Source: Actinoalloteichus_B caeruleus (GTDB taxonomy: Bacteria > Actinomycetota > Actinomycetes > Mycobacteriales > Pseudonocardiaceae). Taken from it: a stretch of 64,000 bases of DNA. Location of the stretch: the NCBI RefSeq assembly GCF_000718005.1, contig NZ_JODV01000002.1, one strand, 5' to 3'. The notes under the pieces are model-generated. The model saw only the letters and a program-made list of their open reading frames with translations, had not been told where the DNA came from and ran no database searches. The position numbers and the translations under genes are program-made. Below are positions 25,274 through 34,462 of the stretch, in pieces; the first letter of the stretch is position 1; every line of letters starts with the position of its first letter.

Positions 25274-26235
25274 TGGATGGCGTGACGAGAGCCTCGGGCG
25301 GGCCGCGGCGCCCCCGGCCCGAGCCCACCAGCGGCGCCGGCCGCCCCGGTGGCGCGGCCCGACCAGCCCGCTCCCGGGGGCGAGGACGTGCCCGCGCGCA
25401 CGGCCGTTCCCTGGCCGGCTGGGCGGCCCTCGCCCCGGCGGGCCTGTGGCTGGGCGCGTTCTTCGTGGTCCCGGTGGCCCTGGTCGCGCAGTACAGCTTC
25501 GCGACCAGGGACCTCGGCATCGCCCGCGTGGTGCTCCCCTGGACGCTCGACGCCTACCGGCTCGCCGTCGACCCCGCTGTGCTGCCGATCTTCTGGCGCA
25601 CCGCCGCCTACTCCCTGTCCGCCACGCTGGCGTGCCTGGTGATCGGGTTGCCGCTGGCCTGGTTCGTCGCCCGGCACGCAGGGAGGTGGCGGCTCGTGCT
25701 GCTGGGAGCGGTGCTCGTGCCGTTCTGGGCGAGCCACCTCGCGCGGATCTACGCCTGGAAGGCGCTGTTGGCCGAGGACGGGCCGGTGAACCGGGTGCTG
25801 GGCCTGGTGGGGCTGGACCGGCCGGGTGGGCTGTTGCTGACCGACGTCGCCGTCGTGGTGGGGCTGACCTACGGCTACCTGCCCTTCATGGTGCTCCCGC
25901 TGTACGTCGTCTGCCGGCGTTTCGACCCGAGGCTGCTGGAGGCGTCCCAGGACCTGGGGCACGGGCGGCTCGGCACCTTCGTCCGGGTGGTGCTGCCCGG
26001 GCTGGCCCCGGGGGTGGTGGCCGGGTCGTTGTTGGTGCTGGTGCCCTCGGTGGGCGACTTCGTGACACCGGCCCTGCTGGGCGGGGTCAACCAGTTGACG
26101 TTCGGCAGTGTCATCGACGACCAGTTCCGGGGTGGGAACAACTGGCCGCTCGGCTCGGCGCTGGCGGTGCTGCTCCTCGCCGCGGTGGCGGTGTTGTGGG
26201 TGGCGCGCGGCCGACGGGCGCGGGAGGTGCTGTGA
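25273..26235 (+). CDS. potB: Polyamine-type ABC transporter permease (PotB)
   Basis: A 320-residue inner-membrane permease. About 45 Arg/Gly/Ala-rich cytoplasmic residues precede six membrane helices. The EAA loop is seen as LEASQDLGHGRLGTFVRVVLPGL. It also shows FWASHLARIYAWKALL and GDFVTPALLGG, both typical of PotB/PotH. The ATG overlaps the potD stop and its own stop overlaps potC, so the operon is tightly coupled. Confidence 0.92.
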   Translation: MDGVTRASGGPRRPRPEPTSGAGRPGGAARPARSRGRGRARAHGRSLAGWAALAPAGLWLGAFFVVPVALVAQYSFATRDLGIARVVLPWTLDAYRLAVDPAVLPIFWRTAAYSLSATLACLVIGLPLAWFVARHAGRWRLVLLGAVLVPFWASHLARIYAWKALLAEDGPVNRVLGLVGLDRPGGLLLTDVAVVVGLTYGYLPFMVLPLYVVCRRFDPRLLEASQDLGHGRLGTFVRVVLPGLAPGVVAGSLLVLVPSVGDFVTPALLGGVNQLTFGSVIDDQFRGGNNWPLGSALAVLLLAAVAVLWVARGRRAREVL

Positions 26236-27062
26236 CCGTGGAACACGCGGGACGGGGACGTCGTGCGGCCCGGGGTCGCCGGCCCTGGGTGCTGCTGGCC
26301 GCCGTGGTGGGCGCCTACGCCTTCCTGTACGCGCCGATCCTGTGGCTGGCCCTGCTGTCGTTCAACGACTCCCGTTCGGTCAGCACGTTCACCGGGTTCT
26401 CGCTGCGCTGGTACGCGGAGCTGCTCACCGACGGGCAGGTGCTGGACGCCCTGTGGTTGACCGTCCGGTTGGCGGCCAGCACGGCCGTGGTGGCCGCGGT
26501 GTTGGGCACGCTGGCGGCCTGGGCCCTGCGTCGGCCGTTCCGAGGGCGGGGGCTGTGGTCGACGGTGCTCGCGATGCCCCTGGTGGTCCCCGAGGTGGTG
26601 CTCGGGGTGAGCCTGCTGGCCTTCTGCGTGAAGCTGGCGGGCATCCCGCTGGGGTTCGGCGCCCTGTTGGCCGCGCACGTCACGTTCTCCCTGAGTTTCG
26701 TCGTCATCGTGGTGCGGGCCAGGCTCGCCGGGCTCGATCCGAGGCTGGAGGAGGCGGCGGCCGACCTCGGCGCCGGCCCCCTGACCCGGTGGCGCACCGT
26801 GACGCTGCCGGTGCTGTGGCCGGCGATCGGGGCGGGGGCCGCGTTCGCCTTCGTGCTCTCCTTCGACGACGTGGTGGCCTCGAGCTACCTCTCGGGGGTG
26901 GGAGGTACCCCGTTGCCGGTCCTGGTCTACGGGCAGGCCAGTCGGCGCGGTGTCTCACCGGAGATCGTCGCGCTGTCCACCAGCATGGTGGTGCTGAGCA
27001 CCGTGCTGCTCGTGCTGGCCGTCCTGGTCGTCGCACGGCGAGCGCGCCACCTCGACCGGTGA
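26232..27062 (+). CDS. potC: Polyamine-type ABC transporter permease (PotC)
   Basis: A 276-residue permease partner of PotB. Features: LSFNDSRSVSTFTGFSLRWY near the first helix, MPLVVPEVVLGVSLL, the EAA loop LEEAAADLGAGPLTRWRTVTLP, and the late LSFDDVVASSYLSG. GTG at 26232 overlaps the potB stop by four bases. Last gene of the unit and convergent with the small glsB gene. Confidence 0.92.
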   Translation: MTVEHAGRGRRAARGRRPWVLLAAVVGAYAFLYAPILWLALLSFNDSRSVSTFTGFSLRWYAELLTDGQVLDALWLTVRLAASTAVVAAVLGTLAAWALRRPFRGRGLWSTVLAMPLVVPEVVLGVSLLAFCVKLAGIPLGFGALLAAHVTFSLSFVVIVVRARLAGLDPRLEEAAADLGAGPLTRWRTVTLPVLWPAIGAGAAFAFVLSFDDVVASSYLSGVGGTPLPVLVYGQASRRGVSPEIVALSTSMVVLSTVLLVLAVLVVARRARHLDR

Positions 27063-27085
27063 CGCGCTCGCCGCTGGTACTCGGG

Positions 27086-27352
27086 TCAGGCGTGTGCTCG
27101 CCGCCCCGTGACCAGGCGGTAGATGGCGAGCAGGATGATCGAACCGAGAATCGCCAACAGCCATGTCCGGATCTCGAAGAACGAGCCGAGGTCGGTGTTG
27201 AAGATCGCGCGGCCGATGAAGCCGCCCACGAAGGCCCCGATCACGCCGAGTACGAGAGTGATGATGATCCCGCCAGGATCGCGGCCGGGCATGATGGCCT
27301 TGGCGATGAGGCCGGCCAGCAGACCGAGGACGATCCAACCGAGAATACCCAT
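27086..27352 (-). CDS. GlsB/YeaQ/YmgE stress-response membrane protein
   Basis: An 88-residue, Gly-rich, three-helix membrane protein of the transglycosylase-associated (GlsB/YeaQ/YmgE) family, seen in GILGWIVLGLLAGLIAKAI, MPGRDPGG and VIGAFVGGFIGRAIF. Members are commonly induced in stress but have no known activity. AGGAGG six bases before the ATG is an excellent ribosome site. A hairpin lies 36-63 bases upstream of the start. Confidence 0.9.
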   Translation of the reverse strand: MGILGWIVLGLLAGLIAKAIMPGRDPGGIIITLVLGVIGAFVGGFIGRAIFNTDLGSFFEIRTWLLAILGSIILLAIYRLVTGRRAHA

Positions 27353-27387
27353 CGAAACCTCCTAGGAGTTCGCCGCCACCGGGCGGC

Positions 27388-27415
27388 GTGGGGCTGGGAG
27401 AAACCCCAGCTCCAC
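27388..27415. promoter_or_regulatory. Hairpin in the glsB 5' region
   Basis: Arms GTGGGGCTGGG (27388-27398) and CCCAGCTCCAC (27405-27415), one G-T wobble, six-base loop. It lies 36 bases before the glsB start on the minus strand. It could be a 5' leader structure; no riboswitch class is recognised. Confidence 0.45.
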
Positions 27416-27476
27416 GGTCCTTCGGCGGTGTTCATGACCTGACTCTGGAATAACCACGTCCGGTGAGGGCCATGCG

Positions 27477-27496
27477 TCCGTTATCGTTCCGTTATC
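27477..27496. repeat. TCCGTTATC direct repeat in the glsB-dxr divergent region
   Basis: TCCGTTATC at 27477-27485 and 27488-27496, 11 bases apart (one helical turn), in a locally AT-richer patch. It is a possible regulator binding site shared by glsB and dxr. Confidence 0.45.
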
Positions 27497-27581
27497 AACG
27501 GCGGGTGGTGGCCGGCCGCTCCCCCGTCGCCCTCCGTGGCCGTCGACCCCGCCCCGGGGCGGGCGGCCGAGCCGGCTCCGC

Positions 27582-27587
27582 GACAAT
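27582..27587 (+). promoter_or_regulatory. Candidate -10 box of dxr
   Basis: GACAAT ends 8 bases before the dxr ATG, consistent with a near-leaderless transcript. Confidence 0.4.
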
Positions 27588-27595
27588 GTCGGGCC

Positions 27596-28891
27596 ATGAG
27601 CTCGCTGTCCCCCACCTCGACCGCCGCCGAGCCGGGTCCCCGCCCCGTGCCCGCCGAGGCCCCCTCATCGGCGCGCCGCGTCCTGCTCCTCGGATCCACC
27701 GGGTCCGTCGGAACGCAGACCCTGGACGTGGCCAGGCGGAACCCGGACGCCGTGCGCGTCGTCGGGCTCGCGGCGGGCGGTGCGAACCTGGACGCGCTGG
27801 CCGCCCAGGCCCACGACTTCCAGGTGGAGGCGATCGCCGTCCCCCGCGTCGGGGTCGAGCGAGACCTGGTCGCGGCCTGGCGCGCCGAGGCCGAGCGGCG
27901 TGGAGTCCCGGCCGGTACGGCCCCGCCTCGGGTGCACACCGGCGTCCGCGCCCTGCTGGACCTGATCGAGTCCACCCCCTCGGACATCGTGCTGAACGCC
28001 GTCACCGGCTCGCGGGGCCTGGAACCGACGCTGGCCGCCCTGGCCACCGGCGCGACGCTGGCCCTGGCCAACAAGGAGTCCCTGATCGCCGGCGGCCCGC
28101 TGGTGCTGGCGGCCGCCGCTCCCGGCCAGATCGTCCCGGTGGACTCCGAGCACTCCGCCCTGGCCCAGTGCCTGCGGGGCGGCCGGGCCGACGAGGTGGA
28201 CCGCCTGGTCCTCACCGCCTCCGGCGGCCCCTTCTACTCCCGGACGAGGGAGGACCTCGAGGCGGTGACCGTCGAGGAGGCCCTGGCGCACCCGACCTGG
28301 TCGATGGGCAGGGTCATCTCCGTGAACTCCGCCACGCTGGTCAACAAGGGGCTCGAGCTCATCGAGGCGCACCTGCTGTTCGGCGTCCCCTACGACCGGA
28401 TCGACGTCGTCGTGCACCGCACCTCGGTCGTGCACTCGATGGTCACCTTCGTGGACGGATCGACCCTGGTCCAGGCCAGTCCGCCCGACATGCGACTGCC
28501 GATCGGCGTCGCCCTCGGCTGGCCGCGCCGCCTGCGCGACGTCTCCTCGCCGTGCCGCTTCGACACCACGACCACGTGGACCTTCGAGCCGGTGGACAAC
28601 CTCAGCTTCCCCGCCGTGGAGCTGGCCAGGGCCGCCGGGCGCGCGGGCGGGTCGGTCCCTGCCGTGTACAACGCGGCCAACGAGGAGGCCGTGGAGGCCT
28701 TCCTCGAAGGTCGCACGAAATTCACACGGATCCTGGAGACTGTGGAGCGGGTGCTGGCTGAGGCCGACGAGTGGCGTCGGGACCCCTCCGGTGTCGACGA
28801 CGTTCTCGCAGCCGAGGACTGGGCGCGGGCCCGGTCGCGGCGGCTGCTCGGTGTGACGGGCCACGCTGCGGGCTCGGTGGGAAAGGACTGA
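27596..28891 (+). CDS. dxr: 1-deoxy-D-xylulose 5-phosphate reductoisomerase
   Basis: A 431-residue enzyme for the second step of the MEP isoprenoid pathway, the target of fosmidomycin. NADPH-binding LLLGSTGSVGTQTLDV (about residue 26), ALANKESLIAGG, metal/substrate-site PVDSEHSALAQCL, TASGGPFYSRTREDL and KGLELIEAHLLFG are all present. ATG 27596 precedes a ~22-residue Ser/Pro-rich lead-in; an earlier in-frame GTG at 27536 is less likely. The stop is 3 bases before the site-2 protease gene, as in the conserved dxr-rip1-ispG order. Confidence 0.95.
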   Translation: MSSLSPTSTAAEPGPRPVPAEAPSSARRVLLLGSTGSVGTQTLDVARRNPDAVRVVGLAAGGANLDALAAQAHDFQVEAIAVPRVGVERDLVAAWRAEAERRGVPAGTAPPRVHTGVRALLDLIESTPSDIVLNAVTGSRGLEPTLAALATGATLALANKESLIAGGPLVLAAAAPGQIVPVDSEHSALAQCLRGGRADEVDRLVLTASGGPFYSRTREDLEAVTVEEALAHPTWSMGRVISVNSATLVNKGLELIEAHLLFGVPYDRIDVVVHRTSVVHSMVTFVDGSTLVQASPPDMRLPIGVALGWPRRLRDVSSPCRFDTTTTWTFEPVDNLSFPAVELARAAGRAGGSVPAVYNAANEEAVEAFLEGRTKFTRILETVERVLAEADEWRRDPSGVDDVLAAEDWARARSRRLLGVTGHAAGSVGKD

Positions 28892-28894
28892 CGC

Positions 28895-30115
28895 GTGGCC
28901 TTTGTGATCGGGGTCATCCTGTTCGCCATCGGCATCGGGGTGTCCATCGCGTTGCACGAACTCGGGCACCTGGCCGCCGCCAAGGCGTTCCGGATGAAGG
29001 TCACCGAGTACTTCGTCGGCATGGGGCCGAAGATCTTCTCGTTCCGGCGGGGCGAGACCGAGTACGGCCTGCGAGCCCTGCCCGTGGGCGGCTACTGCCG
29101 GATCACGGGCATGACCTCCCTCGACGAGGTCGACCCGGTGGACGCGCCCAGGGCGATGAACCGCAAGCCGGTGTGGCAGCGCGTCGTGGTGCTGTGCGCC
29201 GGCTCGGCGACCCACTTCATGCTCGCCTTCGTGATCCTGCTCACGATGGCGGTGACGATGGGCCTGCCCAACATCAGCGGCCGGGCGGTCGTCGCCGAGG
29301 CCAGTTCCTGCGTCCCGCCGGACCAGGACCTGGAGACCTACGAGTACGCCGAGTGCACGCCCGGCCAGGACCCGGCACCGGCCAGGGACGCCGGCGTGCT
29401 GCCCGGTGACGAGATCGTCGCGGTCAACGGCGAGGCGACCGGCAACTACACCGAGGTGCAGGCGGCCCTGGTCGAGCAGAGCGGGGACAGCGCGACCATC
29501 ACGGTCCTGCGGGACGGCTCCGAGCGGGAGCTGACCATCCCGATCGTCCCCGTGCAACGGGTGATGGTGAACCCGGAGACCGGTGAGGCCGAGAAGGTCG
29601 AGACCAACGCGCTGGGTGTGAGCTTCCCCAACTACCTGCACTTCACGGCCGCCCAGGCGTTGCCGGGCACGCTCACCTTCACCGGTGAGATGTTCGTGCA
29701 CACCTGGGAACGCCTGCTCGAACTGCCCAGCCGCGTGCCCGCCGTCATCGACGCCATCCTGGGTGCCGAGCGCGACCCCAACACCCCGGTCAGCATGGTG
29801 GGAGCGAGCATCATCGGCGGCGACGCCGTCGCCGGCGGCTACTGGGAGCTGTTCCTGTTCCTCCTGGCCACCCTCAACCTCTTCATCGGCGTGTTCAACC
29901 TGCTGCCACTGTTGCCCCTGGACGGCGGTCACGTCGCCGTCAACCTCTACGAGAAGGCGCGGGACACCATTCGGGGGTGGCGCGGCAAGGCCAAGGGGGC
30001 GCCCGTCGACTACACCAAACTGCTGCCCATCACCTATGCGGCGGTGTTCATCGGCGGTGCGTTCATGCTCCTCACCCTGACCGCGGACATCGTTAACCCG
30101 ATCCGGTTGCGTTAG
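28895..30115 (+). CDS. rseP: M50 site-2 metalloprotease (RseP/Rip1 type)
   Basis: A 406-residue intramembrane zinc protease. HELGHLAAAKAF carries HExxH at about residue 22 in the first helix. A PDZ domain occupies roughly residues 130-215 (GVLPGDEIVAVNGEATG). The LLPLLPLDGGH motif, with the third zinc-ligand Asp, is near residue 345. In mycobacteria the orthologue Rip1 cleaves anti-sigma factors and controls cell-envelope lipids. The GTG start is 3 bases after dxr, so the two genes are co-transcribed. Confidence 0.95.
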   Translation: MAFVIGVILFAIGIGVSIALHELGHLAAAKAFRMKVTEYFVGMGPKIFSFRRGETEYGLRALPVGGYCRITGMTSLDEVDPVDAPRAMNRKPVWQRVVVLCAGSATHFMLAFVILLTMAVTMGLPNISGRAVVAEASSCVPPDQDLETYEYAECTPGQDPAPARDAGVLPGDEIVAVNGEATGNYTEVQAALVEQSGDSATITVLRDGSERELTIPIVPVQRVMVNPETGEAEKVETNALGVSFPNYLHFTAAQALPGTLTFTGEMFVHTWERLLELPSRVPAVIDAILGAERDPNTPVSMVGASIIGGDAVAGGYWELFLFLLATLNLFIGVFNLLPLLPLDGGHVAVNLYEKARDTIRGWRGKAKGAPVDYTKLLPITYAAVFIGGAFMLLTLTADIVNPIRLR

Positions 30116-30303
30116 CCCCGCCTGGCCACGGGGCGTGCGAGCAGGGCGTTCACCTCGTGGCCACGCTCCCTCCCCCGGGGCGGCCACCCGGCGGCCCGGG
30201 TGAAGGACTGCTAGTACGCTGGTGACGGCCCGGTGGTCGGGCTGTCACCCTGTCGGCCCTTGCACGGGCCACGACATCGGACATCTGGTCGCGGAGAGGA
30301 CCG

Positions 30304-31461
30304 ATGAGCGTCGAGCTAGGAATGCCAACCATCCCGCCGCCGGTGCTGGCGCCCCGCCGCACGACCCGCCAGCTGCGGGTGGGCGCGGTCGGCGTGGGCA
30401 GTGACCACCCCGTCTCGGTCCAGTCGATGACGACGACCGTGACGGCGGACATCAACTCGACCCTGCAACAGATCGCCGAACTCACGGCCTCGGGCTGCGA
30501 CATCGTCCGGGTGGCCTGCCCCAGCCAGGACGACGCCGACGCCCTGCCGGCGATCGCGAGGAAGTCGCAGATCCCGGTCATCGCCGACATCCACTTCCAG
30601 CCCAAGTACGTGTTCGCCGCCATCGAGGCCGGCTGCGCCGCCGTCCGGGTGAACCCCGGCAACATCAAGAAGTTCGACGACAAGGTCAAGGAGATCGCCC
30701 AGGCGGCCCGGGACCACGGGACCCCGATCCGCATCGGCGTCAACGCCGGGTCGCTCGACCCCCGCCTGCTCGCCAAGCACGGCAAGGCCACCCCGGAAGC
30801 GCTGGTGGAGTCGGCGCTGTGGGAGGCCGGCCTGTTCGCCGAGCACGACTTCCACGACATCAAGATCTCGGTCAAGCACAACGACCCCGTCGTGATGGTC
30901 CGGGCCTACGAACTGCTGGCCGAGTCCTGCGACTACCCCCTGCACCTGGGCGTCACGGAGGCGGGCCCCGCCTTCCAGGGCACCATCAAGTCCGCGGTCG
31001 CCTTCGGCGCGCTGCTGCGGCAGGGCATCGGGGACACCATCCGGGTCTCGCTGTCCGCGCCGCCGGTCGAGGAAATCAAGGTCGGCACGCAGATCCTCCA
31101 GTCGCTGAACCTGCGGCCCAGGAAGCTGGAGATCGTCTCCTGCCCGTCGTGCGGCCGTGCCCAGGTCGACGTCTACAAGCTGGCCGACGAGGTCACCGCC
31201 GGTCTCGACGGCCTGGAGGTCCCGCTGCGAGTGGCGGTGATGGGCTGCGTGGTCAACGGCCCCGGTGAGGCCAGGGAAGCCGACCTCGGCGTCGCCTCGG
31301 GCAACGGTAAGGGGCAGATCTTCGTCAAGGGCAAGGTCATCAAGACCGTTCCCGAGCACAAGATCGTGGAGACCCTCATCGAGGAGGCGATGCGCATCGC
31401 CGAGGAGATGGACGGTGACCCCAGCACGCTCGTGGGCGAACCGACGGTCACGGTGAGCTGA
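30304..31461 (+). CDS. ispG: 4-hydroxy-3-methylbut-2-enyl diphosphate synthase (IspG/GcpE)
   Basis: A 385-residue [4Fe-4S] enzyme converting MEcPP to HMBPP in the MEP pathway. The TIM-barrel start (VGSDHPVSVQSMTTTVTADI) and the C-terminal cluster motifs CPSCGRAQVDV and MGCVVNGPGEA are clear. ATG 30304 follows GGAGAGGACCG. It lies 188 bases after the site-2 protease gene; the gap contains a TAGTAC-type candidate -10. It works with Dxr from the same locus. Confidence 0.96.
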   Translation: MSVELGMPTIPPPVLAPRRTTRQLRVGAVGVGSDHPVSVQSMTTTVTADINSTLQQIAELTASGCDIVRVACPSQDDADALPAIARKSQIPVIADIHFQPKYVFAAIEAGCAAVRVNPGNIKKFDDKVKEIAQAARDHGTPIRIGVNAGSLDPRLLAKHGKATPEALVESALWEAGLFAEHDFHDIKISVKHNDPVVMVRAYELLAESCDYPLHLGVTEAGPAFQGTIKSAVAFGALLRQGIGDTIRVSLSAPPVEEIKVGTQILQSLNLRPRKLEIVSCPSCGRAQVDVYKLADEVTAGLDGLEVPLRVAVMGCVVNGPGEAREADLGVASGNGKGQIFVKGKVIKTVPEHKIVETLIEEAMRIAEEMDGDPSTLVGEPTVTVS

Positions 31462-31577
31462 TCCCCTCGGCTCGTCGGGCGCGGTGCCCCGGGCCGCGAA
31501 GGGGCCCGTGGTCGGTCCACTCAGGTGTCGATCCCGACGCCCTCGACGCGCCTACCCACCCTTCCGGTGCTTTCTGG

Positions 31578-31583
31578 CACTCT
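31578..31583 (+). promoter_or_regulatory. Candidate -10 box of the GNAT gene
   Basis: CACTCT ends 6 bases before the GTG start at 31590, in the leaderless-type arrangement seen at other genes here. Confidence 0.35.
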
Positions 31584-31589
31584 GGGACC

Positions 31590-32426
31590 GTGCTGAAGCT
31601 CGCGGGTGCAAGGTTGCTCACGGAGCGTGAGGGTTTGGCGGTCCGATCAGCGTTGGTCGCTGATCCTGTCGTGAGCTGTATGGTCGCCGCCAGGGTGGAG
31701 AGCGTGGGCTTGGACCCCTGGCGGCTCGGCGGGGAACTGTGGGGTGTCGGGAGCCGACTCGGTGGGCTCTGCTTCTCCGGGGTGAACCTCATCCCGCTGC
31801 GGGGCGGGAGGGCCGCCAGCCGCGCCTTCGCGGAACGAGCCCTCAGCCAACCCCGGCACTGCTCGTCACTGGTCGGCCCCGCCGACCAGGTGTTGGAGAT
31901 GTGGCAGCAGCTGGAACCCGGGTGGGGGCCGGCACGTGACGTGCGGCCCAACCAGCCGTTGCTGGCGATGTCCGCACCGCCCTCGGTCGCCCCGGACCCG
32001 CTGGTCCGCCAGGTGCGCCTCGACGACCTGGAGCGCTACCTGCCGGCCGCCGTGGCCATGTTCACCGAGGAGGTCGGCATCGACCCCCAGGGCGAGGACG
32101 GCGGGGCCAGCTACCGGGCGAGGGTCGCCGAACTCATCGTCAACGGACGCGCGTTCGCCCGCTTCGAGGGAGGCGAGGTCGTCTTCAAGGCCGAGGTCGG
32201 CGCGCTCTCCGCCAGGGTCGGCCAGATCCAGGGGGTGTGGGTGCACCCGGAACACCGCAACCGGGGTCTCGCCGCCGCCGGCACCGCGGCCGTCGTCGAC
32301 CGCCTCTCCGGGTGGATGGGCCGCATCGCCAGCCTCTACGTCAACGACTACAACCTCCCGGCCCGCGCGGTCTACCGGAAGGTCGGCTTCTCCGAGGTGG
32401 GCCGGTTCGCCACCGTCCTGCTGTGA
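31590..32426 (+). CDS. GNAT family acetyltransferase with DUF4081 domain
   Basis: A 278-residue protein. The N-terminal half matches the actinobacterial DUF4081 domain. The C-terminal half is a GNAT fold with the acetyl-CoA loop VWVHPEHRNRGLAAAGTAAV (Q/RxxGxG/A-like) and the late YVNDYNLPARAVYRKVGF. The acceptor is unknown; the conserved position between ispG and a PBP gene matches M. tuberculosis Rv2867c. No ribosome site is visible before the GTG. Confidence 0.88.
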   Translation: MLKLAGARLLTEREGLAVRSALVADPVVSCMVAARVESVGLDPWRLGGELWGVGSRLGGLCFSGVNLIPLRGGRAASRAFAERALSQPRHCSSLVGPADQVLEMWQQLEPGWGPARDVRPNQPLLAMSAPPSVAPDPLVRQVRLDDLERYLPAAVAMFTEEVGIDPQGEDGGASYRARVAELIVNGRAFARFEGGEVVFKAEVGALSARVGQIQGVWVHPEHRNRGLAAAGTAAVVDRLSGWMGRIASLYVNDYNLPARAVYRKVGFSEVGRFATVLL

Positions 32427-32540
32427 CCCCCTCGTGGGCGGTCCTGATCGCTCCACAGTGGCCCAAGAGTTTCTGGCCTTCGAACAGCGGAAACACGACT
32501 CGAGGCGGTCGGGCCCTGTGCCAGGGGACACGAATGTGGG

Positions 32541-32546
32541 CATACT
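32541..32546 (+). promoter_or_regulatory. Candidate -10 box of the PBP gene
   Basis: CATACT ends 6 bases before the GTG start at 32553, again suggesting a leaderless message. Confidence 0.45.
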
Positions 32547-32552
32547 CCAGTC

Positions 32553-34445
32553 GTGGTGGTCGTCGTTTCCTCCCGGCCGGGACGCCGAGCCGGAACCGTG
32601 CTGCTCGCTGGTGCGCTGTCCCTGACGCTCAGCGGATGTGGGGTGTTCGACTCGGGCCCCGGCCCGGAACAGGCCCTGGCGGACTTCGTGGCCGCGATGG
32701 GCGCCCGTGAGCCGGAACGGGCCGCGGCCCTGACCGACAGCCCGGACGGCGCCCTGCCCACGCTGGAGAGCGTCGACCGCGCGCTGGCACCCGAGGGAGC
32801 CAGCGCCGAGGTGATCGAGGTGCGGGAGACCGACGGGTCCACGCACGCGGATCTCGACATCACCTGGGAACTGGCGGGGGACCGCACCTGGAACTACCAC
32901 GGCACGGCCCGGTTGCGCGAGATCGAGGGGGACTGGCGGCTCGAGTGGGCGCCCTCGGTCATCCACCCCGACTTCGGGGAGCAGCAGACGCTCGCCGTCC
33001 GGACCGAGGCCGCCCCGTTGCCACCCGTCCTGGACCGTGACGGGCACGTCGTCCTCGATCCCGGCGTGGTCATCTCGGTCCTGCTGGACCCGGCGGCCAC
33101 CGAGGAGCAGGAGGGCGACGTCACCGAGGTCGCCACGGTGCTGGGCGACACGCTCAACCGCTTCGACGACCGCATCACCCCGGACTCGGTGCTGGAAGGG
33201 GTGTCCGACACCGAGGACGGCCACTCCTACCTGGTCGCCACCCTGCGTGAGCCCGACTACCACTCCGTCCGGTCCGACATCCACGAGCTCCCCGGAGTGC
33301 GCTTCACCAACCAACCGCGCCTGCTCCCGGTCACCCGGGACTTCGGTTCGCAGATCCTGCCGTCGCTGCGCCGCGGCGTCGAGGAGGCCAACGTCGAGCG
33401 GGCCGGGTGGCGCGTGGTCAGCCTCGACGCGACCGGCGCCGAGGTGAACACCCTGCACCACGAGCAGCCCCGCCCGGCGGAGGCCACCCGGCTCACCCTG
33501 TCCCGTGCCGCCCAGGCGGCGGCCGAGGACGCCGTCGAGCCCTTCGACGAGCAGGCCATGCTGGTGGCCGTCGAGGCGTCCACCGGTCACGTGCTCGCGG
33601 TCGCGCAGAACGCGGCGGCCGACGCCGAGGGCCCGGTCGCGCTCGTCGGCCAGTACCCGCCGGGCTCCACCTTCAAGATCGTCACCGCCGCCGCCGCGCT
33701 CGCCTCCGGGCAGGTGACCGCGGACCGGACCGTCGCCTGCCCGGCCACCACCGCCATCGACGGTCGACTCGTGCCGAACAACGACCGCTTCGACCTCGGG
33801 GACGTGCCCTTCCACACGGCCTTCGCGCGTTCCTGCAACACCACGTTCGCCACCCTCGCCTCCGACATGGAGCCGGACGAACTGGCCGAGACCGCCCGCC
33901 AGTTCGGCCTCGGGCGGGAGTTCGTCATCCCCGGTCTCGCCACCTGGACGGGGCCGGTCCCGGTCACCGACAGCTCCGCCGAGCGGGTGGAGGCCGGTTT
34001 CGGGCAGGGCACCGTCCTGGCGAGCCCCTTCGGGATGGCTCTCGTCGCCGCGACGGTCGCCGCTGGCACGACCCCCACCCCGGTCTTCCTCGCCGAGGAC
34101 GACCGGGAACCCTCGGATGCGGCCGGTGCGGCGGCGGGGGGAACGAGCGCCGAGCCTGACGGCCCGTCCTCGGAGGGCCCCGTCGAGGCGCCCTCAGCCC
34201 AGGTGATCGACGCGTTGCGACCGATGATGCGGGAGGTGGTGACCGAGGGCACCGCCACTGAGCTCGCGGGGCTTCCCGAGGTGCACGGGAAGACGGGCAC
34301 CGCCCAGTTCGGGGACGGCTCCCGGTCCCACGGGTGGTTCGTCGGCTACCAGGGGGACATCGCCTTCGCCGCACTCGTGGTCGACGGCGGCAGCTCGGCC
34401 CCGGCCACCAAGCTGGCGGGCGACTTCCTGGGCTCCCTCGGCTGA
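32553..34445 (+). CDS. Class B penicillin-binding lipoprotein
   Basis: A 630-residue peptidoglycan transpeptidase. The N-terminus is a lipoprotein signal ending in LTLSGC. An NTF2/MecA_N-like domain (about residues 35-150) and a dimerisation region precede the transpeptidase domain. Catalytic motifs: STFK (SxxK, about residue 372), SCN (about 427) and KTGTAQF (about 580). It corresponds to the mycobacterial PBP-lipoprotein Rv2864c, in the same position. An acidic, Ala/Gly-rich insert sits between SCN and KTG. The protein acts outside the membrane and would be a beta-lactam target. Confidence 0.93.
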   Translation: MVVVVSSRPGRRAGTVLLAGALSLTLSGCGVFDSGPGPEQALADFVAAMGAREPERAAALTDSPDGALPTLESVDRALAPEGASAEVIEVRETDGSTHADLDITWELAGDRTWNYHGTARLREIEGDWRLEWAPSVIHPDFGEQQTLAVRTEAAPLPPVLDRDGHVVLDPGVVISVLLDPAATEEQEGDVTEVATVLGDTLNRFDDRITPDSVLEGVSDTEDGHSYLVATLREPDYHSVRSDIHELPGVRFTNQPRLLPVTRDFGSQILPSLRRGVEEANVERAGWRVVSLDATGAEVNTLHHEQPRPAEATRLTLSRAAQAAAEDAVEPFDEQAMLVAVEASTGHVLAVAQNAAADAEGPVALVGQYPPGSTFKIVTAAAALASGQVTADRTVACPATTAIDGRLVPNNDRFDLGDVPFHTAFARSCNTTFATLASDMEPDELAETARQFGLGREFVIPGLATWTGPVPVTDSSAERVEAGFGQGTVLASPFGMALVAATVAAGTTPTPVFLAEDDREPSDAAGAAAGGTSAEPDGPSSEGPVEAPSAQVIDALRPMMREVVTEGTATELAGLPEVHGKTGTAQFGDGSRSHGWFVGYQGDIAFAALVVDGGSSAPATKLAGDFLGSLG

Positions 34446-34462
34446 CCCCCGGCGGGAGCGTC

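Noticed and set aside
24148..26235. A single long fused reading frame covering potD and potB
   Set aside because: The potD protein lies in a different frame with complete family motifs; the long frame only becomes real at 25273 (potB).
30115..30134. 6-bp GCCCCG/CGGGGC hairpin after the site-2 protease gene
   Set aside because: Too short to support as a terminator in GC-rich DNA, where such pairs occur by chance.
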